64,000 nucleotides of DNA, taken from the NCBI RefSeq assembly GCF_004337985.1, contig NC_043742.1, positions 4,192,781-4,256,780 of the forward strand, written 5' to 3'. The position numbers and the translations under genes are program-made. Shown one piece after another: positions 22,397 through 36,593 of the stretch. The stretch is from Pyricularia pennisetigena. Its lineage: Eukaryota > Ascomycota > Sordariomycetes > Magnaporthales > Pyriculariaceae. Below the pieces are notes generated by a model. That model was not told the DNA's origin. It worked only from the letters and a program-made list of their open reading frames with translations, and did not search any database. Numbering within the stretch: position 1 is the first letter of the stretch; each line of letters begins with the position of its first letter.

Positions 22397-25300
22397 ATTT
22401 TCTGTTTTTGTCTGGATGCACAGGTGCTTTGTGTTCTGTGTGTGGCTGGACTACTGTTGCAGGGCAGAGGCTAGATTATAGATACTGTCAGCTGTGGGAA
22501 GACCAACACCAACATCGTGGCGGACTATATCAGCTTACAGGGCTAGTGCGCAGGTAGTGTGTTGGTGTTCTAAGACGATTTTGGTATGGTTCAATAGCGA
22601 TAAGTAGACTAATCAGGAGTATGGGCGTAGTAGCTTTCGTGAGTTGGGTTCCGAGTGGATCTTGGTGTTGGAGTAGTTCCAGAATCCGAGAAGTTGGATC
22701 TTGGTGCGCTTATATATAATACAAGCTATACGTGGGAAGTGACCCTTGGTGCTTCTTTCGATAAGCACCAACCAGTGAGAGCGTTTGTGACAGTTGACAA
22801 CTTGGGAGAGTTATACTGCCGGGGCACAGGGTACGTTTCGGTGGACCCTTGCACCAGGCGCTTGCCGACGGACTTCACCGCTTGGGTCGAGTAGAAAGCG
22901 ACGCTTCAAGCGCAGTGTTCTCACTTCGTAGCAAATCCTCAATCTGCTGTGAAGCGGTGGCCGTCGTGACGCACCAGCCCTGTCGGGACGAGAGGTCGGG
23001 ACTTGCCCGGCTTGGGCTCAGAAAATGGTTGGGTGAAAGTATCTGATCTCCCGTGATTCAAGCCACCCGTCTCGACGAGATGGGGGTAGAGTGACGCAGT
23101 AAGTCACTGCCAATCTCAAGTGATATCCGATCCAAGATCGCGATGTGCGACGAACAGCGAACAGACCAGCGCGTGCAACAGCGCCTCGTGTACTAGGTAC
23201 TAATCTCTTGGAGCTGGACTTGATCCTTATCCCTTTTCATTTGCTTCGTGGCAGCCTGCGACGGACAGAGTGTTTGCCAACTCCAGGCACAACAGACAAA
23301 GCGGCGGATTGGTTCAAAGATAGGTATAGGTGTAAGGTCGATTGCGTCAACGGCTTACCGGTGTACGGTGAAGCATCGCCAGTTTCTTGGGGAACATGGA
23401 ATCCATAGTATGGGATGAAACAGCGAGCCGGGGGGTCCTTTGGGTTTGATAAAGTGTACAAGGGCTTTGCACCAAGAACACCCAGCCCGGCTACCCAAGT
23501 CCTTGAGTTGCTGAGCGAAGTTGTAATACAAAGAAGTAAAGATAATATGTGATCAAGTTTCTTGTCCAGGTAGGTATACTGTATGTATATGGAGCGATGG
23601 GACGTGAGCAAGGGAGGTTAAAAATGCCAAGGTGAAGCAGGGTCAACAGGGTTATGGACGAATGGCCATCTGGGTACCTTACGTATGAGAATGGGAAAAA
23701 AAAAAAAGCAATGGAGTGGATCCGGCATCGTTCGTCCGAAAGAGGCTCTTGAACGAGGTTGTATTAAACTTGCTATGGGTGGGCAAGTTGGGATTGAAGA
23801 CATAATGCTTGACATGTTCTTGGGGTAGTATTCATCTGATGTAAGGAACCAAGAAGGTCGAGGCTAGGTCATTCTTTGCTGTGCGAGGCATTGATACGGG
23901 CAGATTTTTTTCCATCTTGAGGGTGGACATATTAGAAATGAATGGGGTATTTTTTTTTTTTTTTTTCAATATTATTTGGTGGGAAAAGGTCTGGTTATGA
24001 TACAGTAAAGTACTACTGTACCTAGGTACGACGAGGTACCGTTGGTAGGTCAAGTGCCTGCCCACAATGCAGTCGTCACTTCAAATAACAGACAAACTAG
24101 CCTAAGAAAGGTAGTGATGACTGTTGCCAGCCCACTCAAGAAAGAACAGTTCCAGAAAGAGGAGTAAATTTGATTTGAATATTGGGCGCACCGCCCCTGC
24201 CTGAAGTTGTTCGTTGCCCTTCCATAAGAACTTTCGCTCCGGGATGCCGTCCGTTTTGAGCAGGGGCCATCCCATCCAAAGACAAGGGCGCCCAGTTAGA
24301 GCCCAAGGTGTGTTTCAAGGCTACACCTAAAATAGGCCCAGAACACAGCCTGGCAGAGCTTCCTTGGAACCATCGTACTGCGGTACGTTGATACTGGAGT
24401 CAAAAAGTAATATCATGCCTACCACGTAGTACCGGGTCACAGAGCTATTCGTACTTCTTTACGTGGTATGGATAGTATCCAAATTATTTCCCACCTACCT
24501 AGCAAGGCTAGCCTACAACTGCTTCTTTCCCCTCCTATTTGGTTATTCATTTATTTATATTTTTTCTCATTCATTCTCAAAGGAAGATACCTACCTACCT
24601 AGAGGATTACCGTGCGCAATATGACGGCTCAAGCCCCGTAGGACTTCAGACCATCTCTCTGATGCGAAGCAACCTTGCAATGGCATGTCGGCGAGGAATC
24701 ATCCAGCCTATGATGTATCTTAGCTACTTACCCAACGCAGGCAAGTAAAGGGAAGCGAGCCGTCTTGAGTTGTGGCTTTTTGCCCAAAATGGAAGAGCAT
24801 GCATGAAATGCCTTGACCAATCCCAGAACGTGTAGCCTTCTCCCCCAGGACATCCTTACCTACCAAACCCCCACCAAAATCTCTACCACCTCTTTGCAAA
24901 CAACGGCATCGGTGGGAACTTCCAGTGATGAAATTGCGTTTATTGTCCAATTTCGTTACTGCTTAACTAGGACAGGATTGGTAACTTCGCGGGAGGGGAC
25001 GCGGAGGAGGCGTTCCCGCCCGGTTGCTTCCTGGGCCCGGTGCAGGAGAATTTGTGATTACCGTACATGGATGCGATTTGCTCGATGAGGAGAGACCAAG
25101 CAGCCGCTGCCAACATCGTACCGTATCTCTATTGTGTACCTTGGCACTCAACTAAGACTACGTACCTACATTTTGCTAAATGCTAAAAGTAAACAATAAT
25201 ACATCATCGCTCACGCGCCTTTCTCTTTCCTGAATACCTTTTACCTCTGGACATAACTGAGAAAAGCAGTTGATCCCGCCTTAGGTCAACGATGATATCC

Positions 25301-28300
25301 GTCTGCAACCTTGACAAAGTACTGTACCCTCAGTGTCGCATGCCCCACAAAAGAACAGACCAGACTAGAACTACTCTGGGCAGGCTTGCGCACCAGTGCC
25401 CAGACATGGGCGAAAGCCGCCTTTTTCTTTTCAGCGGACGACCTTGGACCTGGATTTCTCATTTCAATCGGCCACTTTCTTCCGCTCTCTTGCCGGACCG
25501 CTGCCGATTGGAGATGAAGCTGAGGGTCCCTGGCCCGGACGTTGTTCGACAGGGATTGCCCATGGATTTCATCTCCCATACCAGCCGCATGCCGCTCTGG
25601 TGTTTTGGGGCTACTACGGAGTATTTCTACAGTACAGTACCAGCGAAACTTGCCCGGGCGTCCGTTCAATCCGCATTTTGCCCCATCCCGGGCCAGGAGA
25701 GCGCGCGACGGTTCCATGGATCTATCATCAAGGACCACATCTACGTAATATGTGCGGAGTAGTTATCCGCTGGACCTCGGGATATTATCGTCAACCCATA
25801 GGCTGTCTACCAGCGGCCAAAGAGTCAAACTCAAACCAACATATCTATCATGTTGCTATGTCAAGTCTATATTATGTGTTTGCTTAACAGCTTGTCCAGG
25901 ACGTCAATCACTGCCCAGCCCCAGTGCCGTCCGCTAATGTAATGTACATACTTACCTTACATATGTGTGTGTGTGTGTGTAATGGCTGTATGCCCGTCCC
26001 CTTATTCTCCGTGCCAATGGATCATTCTCAACAACGACAACACCCTTCCGGCTGACCTTACGAATATGTGACACCCCCTGCCGTTTTGTCTTGAAATTCC
26101 GCAAGCCCCTACCTCCCCTTGCTCCCCACTCTGACAACGGTTTTGCTTCGCTACTGCATCAAGGAACCGACTACCACGTAGGTACATGATGCAATAATCC
26201 AGATCAATGTCAGCGTCACACAAGGAAGGGTCTGCGCAATCAAGCCATGAAGCTACGTACGGCCTTGACTCGGTCAACCACTGTAATTTTCTAGCCAATA
26301 TTAGAAATTGAGACTGATAGCTGATATCATCACTGCTTGCTTCCTACAAAAGTAGCGGGAAAAGAATAACCCAATGCACGGCAGGTATCTTACATACATT
26401 CACATATGCTTTAACCTTGGTTCCGTTGGTTATTAAAATAATTAGAATAACACTCAAGCTCTTTTTACTCAACCCCAGCTCACCGCCATAATTTCAGCCC
26501 AGCTATTAAATTGATAGGTCATTCAAAGATATCCTTTCTTGCCAGGGCTGTATCGATTTCGTCTCCCTCTTACGTCCTAGTAAGATCAATAAAACAAGGC
26601 TTGAAGTGCCGTCCCTTGCTTGCTACGACCGGCATTGACCGGGGCCCCGGAGTGAGCTGTCTGAAAACGACTTAATTTCTGGTTACTGATCAGATATAGG
26701 AAAAGTAAAGACAGCAACTATATCGCGCAGCAAGTGCAACCCCTCTTTTCTCTTCTGTATATGTCTTTTCCCCGCCTCCCACAAGAACCGTTTATCTTGT
26801 TGCATTTAAATCCGCACAGTCTCCAACAACGGAATCTTTCTTCTTCTTCTTCTTCAGACTGGTATGAGAATAAACGGTGGGGAACTTGATATTTCTCATC
26901 TTGAGCAATGCGATCATGCCACCTTGAGTTCTTACGTCTCCACTACAATGCGAGAGGCCACTATCGTTGCCTTGGTTGGATCTTGCACCCTGATCCACGA
27001 TGGAGGCAACGTGCAGAAGAAACTCTACTTTCAACAGGCAAACCGTAAAATTGGATCAGAGACCTGCGTATTCCGCTTGCTACACGAGGCCAGGGGAAAG
27101 ATTTAAACCCCTTATGCTTTGTGAAGTACAGTAAACCAACTATAAAATCCATGCCCTCGATGCCAAGACCGGCATCACATCCACCGTTGCATACCACAAG
27201 ACCAGTTTTTTTTTTTTTTTTTTTTTTTTTCGCTACTAGGTACAGAATTGTTGATCTCAGCTTACGCATCCGGTAGCGAATGGCTTTTGTTTTCTTTTTC
27301 TTCTTCGTCCGGAGGAAAACAAATGGCCGCAGAATCTAGATGTGACTGTAAATCTTGGCTCAATCTCTTCCCACCCCAGGGCCCGGGGACCGGATCCGTA
27401 TATAGCTCGAAACAAAGCTCTTGGGAGGGGGTTACTTGGCCCATCAATATACATCCAAGCACACCCCACGCAGAAAGAGAGGAAAAAACAGCGCCCCCCC
27501 TCCCCCTTTCCCTCCCATTGCAACCCACTGGTTCTCCCGCTCGCCGAGTTGGGTGTGAGGTCTTAGCACAGCAACTATTACCGCTTCCGGCCGCCTGCAT
27601 TGCGACCCGTAGGCGAATCCTCGGATTTGTGGTGGTTTCCTGTCAAAATGACGACGGGATACTCCATACTTTTTTGAACCCCCCTTATTTGTGGTATGTC
27701 CTGTGAGATGTGAAAGAGGGAAAAAAAAAAGGAGAGGAAGAGAGAAGGCACAAAAAAAAAAAAAAACCTCTGACATCAGCAAGTCTCATAGTTCTGGGCC
27801 ACAGCATGGAATCTCACACCGGTCGCCGTCAGTCTACCACACTTTGGTTTTTATCCGCCCACCGGTCTCTAACCAAACTTCATGATAGTATGAATGAGAG
27901 ATTGTCTTGTTCTCTCCTAGTGAATGCCACGCAAATTCGATAAGCAAGCCCCACCAATCAGACTAAAATCCCAATTTGTGCTCTTGGAGGGCGTCTGAGC
28001 CACGGTTATCATTGGACCAGGACTCTCGCAGGGAGTCCTTTCGTCCGAAAAGACAACTCAACCCGGTGTGAAATTAAAGTACTACAAGTTACGGATGGGG
28101 ATCTTTTTACAAATACCGATATGCTTCAGCTCATCGAGTTATCCGGTCCGCATGTCGGCATTTCAGTCAAGGATGGTCGGTCGACATTTGTATTACTGTG
28201 GTTAGGAAAATAAATTATAAGGGGTATCTCTATATGCCACGGAGTCGTTGGTCCAGCAAAGCTTTGCAACATACTACCGTGCAACTACAAACTAAAACAA

Positions 28301-28456
28301 CTCTGAAATGAGAGATTGGAATCAGGCGAACAAAAAAATGGCAACGATAACTTTGTCCGTGTTTTGTACAACAACATACCGTGTCCAAATAGCAACACCA
28401 TCAAGGAATAAAAGAAGACAATATTCAGTGCTTTGTTGCGTCAAGAAAAACAGCCG
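22397..28456. other. gene-poor region, right part
   Basis: 6 kb without a supported gene up to the HOS3 stop codon. Longest frames (about 150 codons at 25286-25762 and 27248-27706) exist simultaneously on both strands, carry no motif and have poor composition. Visible features are poly(dT) at 27206-27230, T17 near 23950, a CTT repeat near 26837, a short TG repeat near 25965 and scattered CCTACCTA motifs. Rare or fast-evolving multi-exon genes cannot be excluded. Confidence 0.5.
27206..27230. repeat. poly(dT) tract, 25 nt
   Basis: Uninterrupted T run in gene-poor DNA. Similar shorter tracts occur at 46117-46137 and 63132-63156. Confidence 0.9.
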
Positions 28457-31400
28457 CTATTTCTGTGGCGTCTCCGGAATTTCCCACATTGATCTGACTT
28501 GTTCAACACGCGACTTGGGGATCGGTGTTGAAACTCCGCTGTTGGTCTTGTCAGGAGCATCTGTACTGCCACGCAAAGGAGACAATGATCGACCCGTCGC
28601 ACTTGCAAAAGGTATCGTTCCAGTAGCTGAAAACACCGGTAAATCTTGTCGTTTCACGGGAGATGGCGTTCCAACATTGGGCGGGAGCCATTGTAGCTGC
28701 TGGTGCTGATTATTTTGAGGATGTGGCTCCGGAGCCGGCCCTTCTGGCTGGAATGGTATGAACATGCCGGGCGTTGAGGGAGCGGACGGATAGCCAGAGG
28801 AGGAATCAACTGAAGTAGCGTTGACAGGAGGCTTGGAAGCAATGCTTCGTCCTGATTGCATCCGCTCCGGCGCGCTTCCAGGTATGAGAACAGCTGGGGA
28901 CCGCTCCTCTGTAGGTGTCGCTACTTCATTACCGTTTGTGGGCACGGCTGCCTTCTGATCGCGAGCTTCCTTTTGAGCCTTTGTGAGTAGAGTGATCTTG
29001 ACTTTCTTCATGTTGGTAGTCAGGCTATTCATCTCATCATCGGGCTCTTTTGGCTGAGTTGGCATGGATGAGGTAGAAGCCGGTGCCCGGGAAGCAACTG
29101 GTCTCGTGACTTCAGCCTCTTTTTCCGTCTTGATTTGAGGAATGTTCGCAGGCGCAGCTTTCTTTGCCCCCCGAGGCACCTTTGGGGCTGCATCTTTCTT
29201 CACAGGAGCTACACGAGTCTTTTTGCTAGGGAGGGTTCCGCCAGTGGTCATCGTGCTGCGGACGCTCATTGACGACTCTGGCCTGATACTCAACGATGTG
29301 CCGGGCCTTGCAGCCGCACCGTTCATGGGAGGGGGTAGGAATCCATCTGGAACTTCAGAAACAACTGTTGATGCAGCACTAAGACGTCTCGAGGTTTGCT
29401 TAGGCCTCCCGGCGGCCGCAGGAAAGCCTCTCGCTGCGGCCTGAAATTGTTTTTTTTTTTTGAGGGGTTAGCGTGTAGACTACATTGAGAAACGGGGACC
29501 AGAGTGATAGTACCTTGTCTGTTGCGATAACAGATGATCCTGCGACAGTCTTTCTACGATCACCCTTGGTAAAGTCGTCCTTATTCAAATCTGAATAGGA
29601 CTTCGGGGCCTTCCGTTCGCGCAGTGACATTCTCGTTGAGGAGCGAGGGGGTTCGTCAACTTCAATGGACTCAACTATTGTAGGTGATGGCAACGATGAC
29701 GCCGCAGCCGCCAGTGCTATAGATTGGCGATCCCGTCTTTGTCGTGTCGCCTCGGCATTGAGATCTTCTGGCTTGCAGCTGCCTGTCTGACGATCGCTGG
29801 GGATCAAAAGTTTGCTAAGCTCATGGGCTGCGATGGTCCAGGGAACATCAGGTGGCGGTGGTGTTGGGGCTCGTGGTACGGGCATGGGTGAGCTCCTCCC
29901 GTCAACGGTTGATGGCAAACTCCGGCGGATTTTGCTAGGATTGTAAACCACCTTAGCTTGAGATGATTGCGTGGGAGACGAATAGGTCGGCGGCGTAGCG
30001 TTACGGGGCTTCCTGGGTTCAGGAGCCTCTATCGGGGCAACCATGGCCGTCTCAAGTCGCTCCAGTTCTGAAGCATGCCACCACTCTGCTTCATATGGAT
30101 GGAGGGGGAACGTATTCTTGAGGCTAAGAGATTCTCTCCGAGCATGGGTGAGGCTTGCTCCACTTAGCCTCTTGTTGACTTCCCCGCGAAGCCCCTTCAA
30201 AGGAGCGAAGTCTACTGGATCGTCACCCGCCAGGCCGCTTACGTGACTCAAAATGCCCGAACAAAGTGCACGATCGCTATAGCCACCCTCGAGGACGCTG
30301 ATTACTCTGCCCTCGACGCTAGTCTCCTCTTCAGCCGCGATCTTGACGACGTCCCGCGTGAGACGAGCATAGAATTCCGTTGGAACGTTGACTTTATGTC
30401 GTTGCATGCCTGAACCCTCCCACTCGCTGGCATCAAATCCAGCAGACAGAAAGATGGCACCCTTGGCGACATTACTCTGGCCGGCATTTCGGAACCGTTC
30501 TGTTTGAGCTCTGAGAAACTCTCTCGTCTTGTCCAGCAATACCTTGTACTTGGACTCGTACAGCCGCCAGAAGTCCTCTTCTGTCTTCCATGGTAACAGG
30601 TGGACGTTCCAAATATTCTGACCATGCGCATTTTCGATGCACAAGCTCGCGTTCTTAACCTTCTCTTCATCGCCCATTTCGCACGGATACGAGTTGATGT
30701 CGTGGAGGCTAAAGTATCCAATCGATGGCTTCTTCCACCAGGCGGCATTCTTTGAGAGTCCAATACCACGCGTGTTGTGCTGCCAAGCAATAGCCTGCGA
30801 GCCGTCGCCATGATGCAAGTCAAAGTCAATAATGGCCGCATGGGTCAGCCCATGGCTGAGAATTCCGTGCATAATTCCAACATGAACATTATTGACCCAG
30901 CAGAATCCCGAGGGGAACGAGGCTGAGCAATGATGACCCGGTGGTCGGATTGCGACGAAAGCACGCTTTGCTGGGTTTTCTGGAGTGAAAACAGCATCCA
31001 CAGCCTCGCACACACCTCCCAGGGACCCCTCTAGAGCGTCTAGCGACTCGGAGCAGAGGTACAAGTCCCCTTCGTGGAACTTGGGCGGCGGCCCGTCTTG
31101 TTCCGGGCCCCTGTGCATGTCCGGCCGCTGCAACTCCTTTCCGTTCATAGCCAGCTTTGTTTCCGCAGAGTCACACATCATTTTGAGCTCCTCCATCCAC
31201 TTGGTGCCGTGGACGTTCGTAACTGCCTGTGACATCAACGGCAGCCGACGAGTAGTCTTTTGTATTCGGAATGGTATCGAAGGTATTGCCGCAGGATCAG
31301 CACTTGCATCTATGGGGTGTATTCCATCAGAATGCCGCTCTCCCAGTCGTACGTAGGCAGCAGCTATACCAAGAGCGCTCGCCTTGATCCTCTCCGGTCG

Positions 31401-31955
31401 CTCGACTATCGTGCTCAAGGCAGCTCGGGAGGTGCGAGGGCGGGAAAATCGATGCCCGTAGCAGCTATCGTGCATAATGACCACAGTCTCGGAGGTGGGA
31501 TCTGGCTGCTCACCATGCCGGACTGCCAGCTCAAGCTTAAAGTAATCACGAGCAACAGAGGCGGCTGTCCGAGCAGGCTTCTGCTTCGGCGGCGAGGTGC
31601 TGTGACGAGGCGACCGTGAAGCCGAAGGGGATGAGATATTGACGGAACTTGCACGGCGAGGTGGCGCAACGCCGTTAACGGAATGTAGTGAGTTCATTGA
31701 AGCCTTGCGTAGCAGGCCTGGGGTGCCAGCGCGAGATGTTGGACGGCCGCCCTCAGCCAGGGGACTTCTCGGGGCGGCGCCTCGAACGCTCAAAGAGCTG
31801 GGAGACCTCGAAATGCTCATGGAGCTCGGAGAACGTTGGGTGCCATTTTGGGGAGATCTCGCTGAAAGAGAGAGGTGTCGGAGCGATTGCGCCAACTCAT
31901 CGTTATCGTCTGTAGGCTGGCGATTTGGGCCTCTCGAGGGCGAGCGGTACGCCAT
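28457..31955 (-). CDS. HOS3: Class II histone deacetylase, Hos3-like
   Basis: Predicted zinc-dependent lysine deacetylase acting on histones or other proteins. Exons 31955-29514 and 29440-28457 give 1141 residues; the intron is phase 0 between ATDK and AAARGF. Residues 1 to about 150 are a Ser/Pro/Arg-rich disordered region. The deacetylase domain starts near residue 155 (VVIMHDSCYGHRFSR), with RPPGHHCSASFPSGFCWVNN at about 337-356, the zinc-site segment IDFDLHHGDGSQ, and ISVLEGGYSD near its end. The C-terminal 450 residues are disordered and rich in Pro, Ser and Lys; the last exon ends RSMWEIPETPQK. The domain plus long tails matches fungal Hos3 homologues rather than Hda1 or Rpd3. Just before its acceptor the intron holds a 12-nt A run on the coding strand. 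Divergent from the ubiquitin-eL40 gene. Confidence 0.93.
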
Positions 31956-33222
31956 GGCTGCCTACGACGCCAGCCTGGGGCAGGGATGTTGGTCCCGTCT
32001 TCAAGATCAATTACAGATAAAGTTTGTCGATTTTCGAGATTTGAATTTTTCTTTTCATCTGTTACAGAAAGTTCGCGGATATTAATGGCGGTTGTTATTG
32101 ATGTTAATGCCGTATCGCGAGGCGGGATAGGAGACTTGCACAGTACTCAAGGCCATCATTAGTAAATAGAATGAAGGTGCACGCGCGCCAACCAAAAAGG
32201 CTCAAGGGGCAATCGCGTCGTGCGCCTGGCGTCATCTCACATGCAGCTCATACAGTTGGATGGGGCTGCGACAGTGGACAACAATGCGCCGATGGCTGGC
32301 TGCGGGGTTGGCCCCCGTAGTGATTCAAGGGGCACAAATGCTCGGGGTCTAAAAGCCCCTACTTCGAAGCCACATCAATTCCAGTAGCAAGGGCGTCGCT
32401 TTGTCGTTTGCCTCTGAAGGTATGTGTTGTCTGCCTCGTATCACAGTAAGAGTCCGAGAGGTACTACAAATGGCTTGTTCTCACGCATTGGCCCGAATGT
32501 CAGTGATTGGTGAAACTCGTCGATGTTGATCACGTTGGATGAGACAACAATAGCTGCCGAGCAAGATTGCGGATACGCCTGGACTCTACCGTCTGCTGCG
32601 AACACTCACTCAAGTTGAGAGTAGCATTGAGTATGTTTAATAAAACGAACAGCCACATTCTGTTCATAGCTCTGCCAGGAGAGTTCAGAAAACCAGGGTA
32701 GATAGAAGGAGATGACCAAGAAAAACATATATATCAAAATCCACTTACCGGCCAAAAGATCAACATACTCTCGCAAATGATGAAATAAATGAAAAGCTTG
32801 ACTAAACAATGTTACAAAACCTACCAGGACCAGGACCTGGATTCAGTCATCTCTGAGTCGATGAGATGATGATGATTCTTTGGACTGGAATGACCATTGT
32901 CTTCAGTTGGGTCTCACTACTAGCGGTAATGGGAACATGTAATGATACGGAGCTCGAGCTGCTGGTATTTTCAGCAATATGTCTATGTGAACTAATTAAT
33001 GCCAGTTGCTTAAAGAAATGGCAATCATACAATAATAACCAAACGAAGAAAGGCCAGTGAGTTGGATGGTTGTAAATTGGGGTACACGTGACTACGGTCC
33101 ACTTTAACGCGGAGCCCTGGAGACGTGGGGTGATTTCACGCTCGCACCAAAATTGGTGGTTGATTCTGTTCGACCTCCAACCCGACATCACCAAACCAAA
33201 GAACTTTACGAAAGCCGCCAAG
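31956..33222. promoter_or_regulatory. divergent promoter region HOS3 / ubiquitin-eL40
   Basis: 1.27 kb between head-to-head genes; it must contain the promoter of the normally strongly transcribed eL40 gene and its 5' UTR, ending GCCGCCAAGA. No other coding frame is supported. Confidence 0.55.
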
Positions 33223-33965
<743 letters not shown>

Positions 33966-34538
33966 ACGATTTCACCCCCATCATGGTCTTTGGCGTCACG
34001 GTTTTTCGGTTCGCGATCATCGAGAGTACAGGGAGGGGTTATTTCGGAAAAACTTTGGCGTACAGGGAAGCCAGGGACATGTCACAAGTCAAGGACTTTG
34101 TCGCTGCCATATATCCAAAGAGCCTCAGAATATGATTCCATGAACATTTTTCATCAAGAACAACTGATTCCTTGTTACTATTCTACCAAGCGCACGTGAT
34201 TCTTTATTACAACATCATGGCGAAATAAGTAGGCTTGGAAAGTTTTTGGTGGAGACTGCATCCATAACGCACGGCAAAAAGTACAAACAAATGCACTGTG
34301 TGTGATGACTAAGCGGCAAGATGCAGTTACGTGTTGCCAAGCATGTCGCCAGCGGTAGCTGACACAATCCTAATTGCTTGCCTCACCTGGACACCTTACC
34401 TAAGGTACCCATCCATACATTTGTCCAAGCTACTTCTCGCAGATACACCTGTTAAGAGATCAATCGAAACAAGCCGTGTGAATAGAAAAAATAAAAGTCT
34501 TGTTCTTTTGAGAAGCCGAAGCGTACTTGGAACTCACA
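33966..34538. other. intergenic: eL40 3' flank and YIP5-like promoter
   Basis: 573 nt between two plus-strand genes. No motif-bearing frame was found. It probably holds the eL40 3' UTR and the promoter of the next gene. Confidence 0.6.
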
Positions 34539-35504
34539 ATGTCTGGCCCTGCCTACGATGCCGTCGTTGACATTGACGACGAGGTAGGCTGTGCTGATTG
34601 AACCTGAGATGGAGCTACTTACTAACGCAGCATTTGACCGCAGGGCGACCTCGGGCATACGGATCTCCAAGACGATCTCGAATTCCATAACTCTACATTT
34701 TCAGAAACAACACCAGGTGCGCGCAAGCCAGGTGCAGCGGGCGGCACTGGGTCCTCTGGCCTGCCGTTACCAGCGACAGCGTCGACAGCTTCGGGTAAAC
34801 GATATCTCTGGACTGTATCCTACTATGCGCAGTTCTTCGACGTAGACACATCGGCCGTTCTGAGTCGCTGCTGGGCGGCCCTGTATCCACGGGCCAACTT
34901 TCTTGACGTGCTCGAGGGAAACCCGGACTTGTATGGGCCTTTCTGGATCGCCACGACAGTCGTCTTCATCCTTTTCATTGGTGGCACCATAAGTCAATAC
35001 CTCGCGACGAGGGGGACAACGGAGTCTTTTGTATACGACTTTACGTTGCTCAGTGGTAAGTACAGTCTTGCTAGGTGCTTTCCTCGGGCTTTCGCTTACG
35101 TTTTCGTCATCCCAGGTGCTGCTGGTCTGATATACGGTTACACACTGTTCCTACCTATCGTGCTTTTCCTTGCACTGCGTTACTTTGGATCCGAGTCGGC
35201 CAACCTCCTCGAATGCTGGGCTCTGTACGGATATGCAAACCTGATCTGGATCCCAGTCGCCCTCATAAGCTGGTCGCAGATCGACATATTAAACTTTGTA
35301 TTTGTGGCTGTGGGCTTTGGCTACTCTGTCGCCTTCTTGCTCCGGAATCTCTACCCGGTCTTGAGCGCCACGGATCGCCAGACCAGCAAGATTTTGCTGA
35401 TTGTAGTGGTGGCATTGCACTTCGCGCTAGCTGTCACGATCAAGATCTTGTTCTTTGCGCACCGCAGTCCCGTGGCAAAGGGAGATGGCATGGAGCAGAG
35501 CTGA
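34539..35504 (+). CDS. YIP5: Yip1-domain Golgi membrane protein (Yip5/YIPF1-2-like)
   Basis: Predicted multi-spanning protein of Golgi/endosome membranes in the Yip1 family, which binds prenylated Rab GTPases and acts in vesicle traffic. Exons 34539-34583, 34644-35055 and 35116-35504 give 281 residues. A cytosolic N-terminus of about 80 residues begins MSGPAYDAVVDIDDE. It is followed by the family landmark YLWTVSYYAQFFDVDT and NPDLYGPFWIATTVVFIL, which resembles YIPF1/2 more than YIPF5. Five hydrophobic segments follow, including the conserved LLECWALYGYANLIWIPVAL. Exon 1 is only 45 nt. Assignment to the Yip5 branch rests on recall of family sequences. Confidence 0.88.
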
Positions 35505-35816
35505 GAAGCTCGGCATTGAAACTCGTCGGAAATTAGCGACGACAGAAGGTTGTCCAATTTTGTACTTGTAACTTTAGCTAGAGCCAAAGAAAACGGATCG
35601 CATTGGATTTCAACCTTTTGACACATGCCAACCATCAAGGCTCGGCTATCCACACACGCCATCATAGTTCGTTCTGAGTCTGCACTAAGCAGTCCAGCTC
35701 GGCTGGGTCTTATTCAACATCTCAGTATGTTGGTAATTATATAATCCATGGACCAGTCTCAACAATTATATGACATGCCAGGTAGAAGGCTATGGCTGGT
35801 AGTCTCCTAGCTGACA
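35505..35816. other. short intergenic between convergent genes
   Basis: 312 nt between the stop codons of the Yip5-like and rhodanese genes; presumably shared 3' UTR and termination sequence. Nothing else seen. Confidence 0.6.
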
Positions 35817-36593
35817 TCATTTTTCGATATCGTCCGTGCTCTTGGCCCAGTCCAGCCAGCTTCCCGGATAGTCATGAACATCCTCGAACCCAGCGTCCAG
35901 GGCCATCGCCTTAGCAGCCCTACTTCTCACACCGGCCTTGCAGTACACAATCAGCTTCTTGTCGTAAGCAGGGCGGTCGAACCCAAACCTGAGCCGGAAC
36001 TCATCTGCAGGTATATGAAAGCTGTCTGGGTGTGACGTGATCGGTATGTTGACAGCAGACGGGATGCGCCCCGTTGCTTTGAGTTCGTGGGGTTCCCTAA
36101 CGTCTGAGAAAAGGAGTCGCCGGTGTTTCGGTGTCAGCCACTGCATATTTCATACACCAGGATGTTGCAAGAGGGGTGCCTCCCCCCAAGGACTTTCTCA
36201 CCAACTATAACGGTGTTCGTATCGGCACCTTCATTTATATCTAGGACGTGTCTTTCGACCTAACACATGGGCGCAAAGCCGGCGGTTAGCAGCGTTTCCC
36301 GAGAGCTCCAAGTCTGGTGGGGGATCTATGCCCCAACTGACCTGGTCAAAGGTGAGAGATGACGTCTTCGGCTCGACCGGTTTTCGCTGTTCTGAATACG
36401 TCCGGCATTGGTGGAATAGTTGGAATTGAGATTTGAGCTGCATATGCGCGTGCAATTGACGACTAAAGGGCCGGGTGGCAGTGCTTAGGGAACGGTGGAT
36501 TGATCTTGTGCATACTGATCGCGCGACTGTTCCTCTGATGGCCAGCGCCGACGTACGGAGAAGCGCTGGCACCAGTTGTCGAGCACTCGTCAT
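35817..36593 (-). CDS. Mitochondrial single-domain rhodanese (thiosulfate sulfurtransferase, Rdl-like)
   Basis: Sulfurtransferase that would move sulfane sulfur, for example from thiosulfate, via a Cys persulfide. Exons 36593-36342, 36259-36202 and 36103-35817 give 198 residues. The N-terminus MTSARQLVPALLRTSALAIR is rich in Arg and lacks acidic residues, as expected for a mitochondrial targeting sequence. The rhodanese domain spans about 80-198: TFDQVERHVLDINEG, VIVDVREPHELKATGRIPSA rebuilt across intron 2, and the active-site loop YCKAGVRSR with catalytic Cys158. The C-terminus has YPGSWLDW. A simple open frame starting at 36146 would give a different N-terminus (MQWLTPKH) but lacks VIVDVREP and is an unspliced artefact. 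Resembles yeast Rdl1/Rdl2 in size and motif. Confidence 0.9.

Noticed and set aside
25286..25762. Overlapping 150-codon frames on both strands
   Set aside because: Open on both strands, no motif, no good start context or introns; treated as chance.
35817..36146. 109-residue rhodanese starting MQWLTPKHRR
   Set aside because: Its first residues come from intron 2; splicing gives VIVDVREPHELK and a mitochondrial N-terminus.
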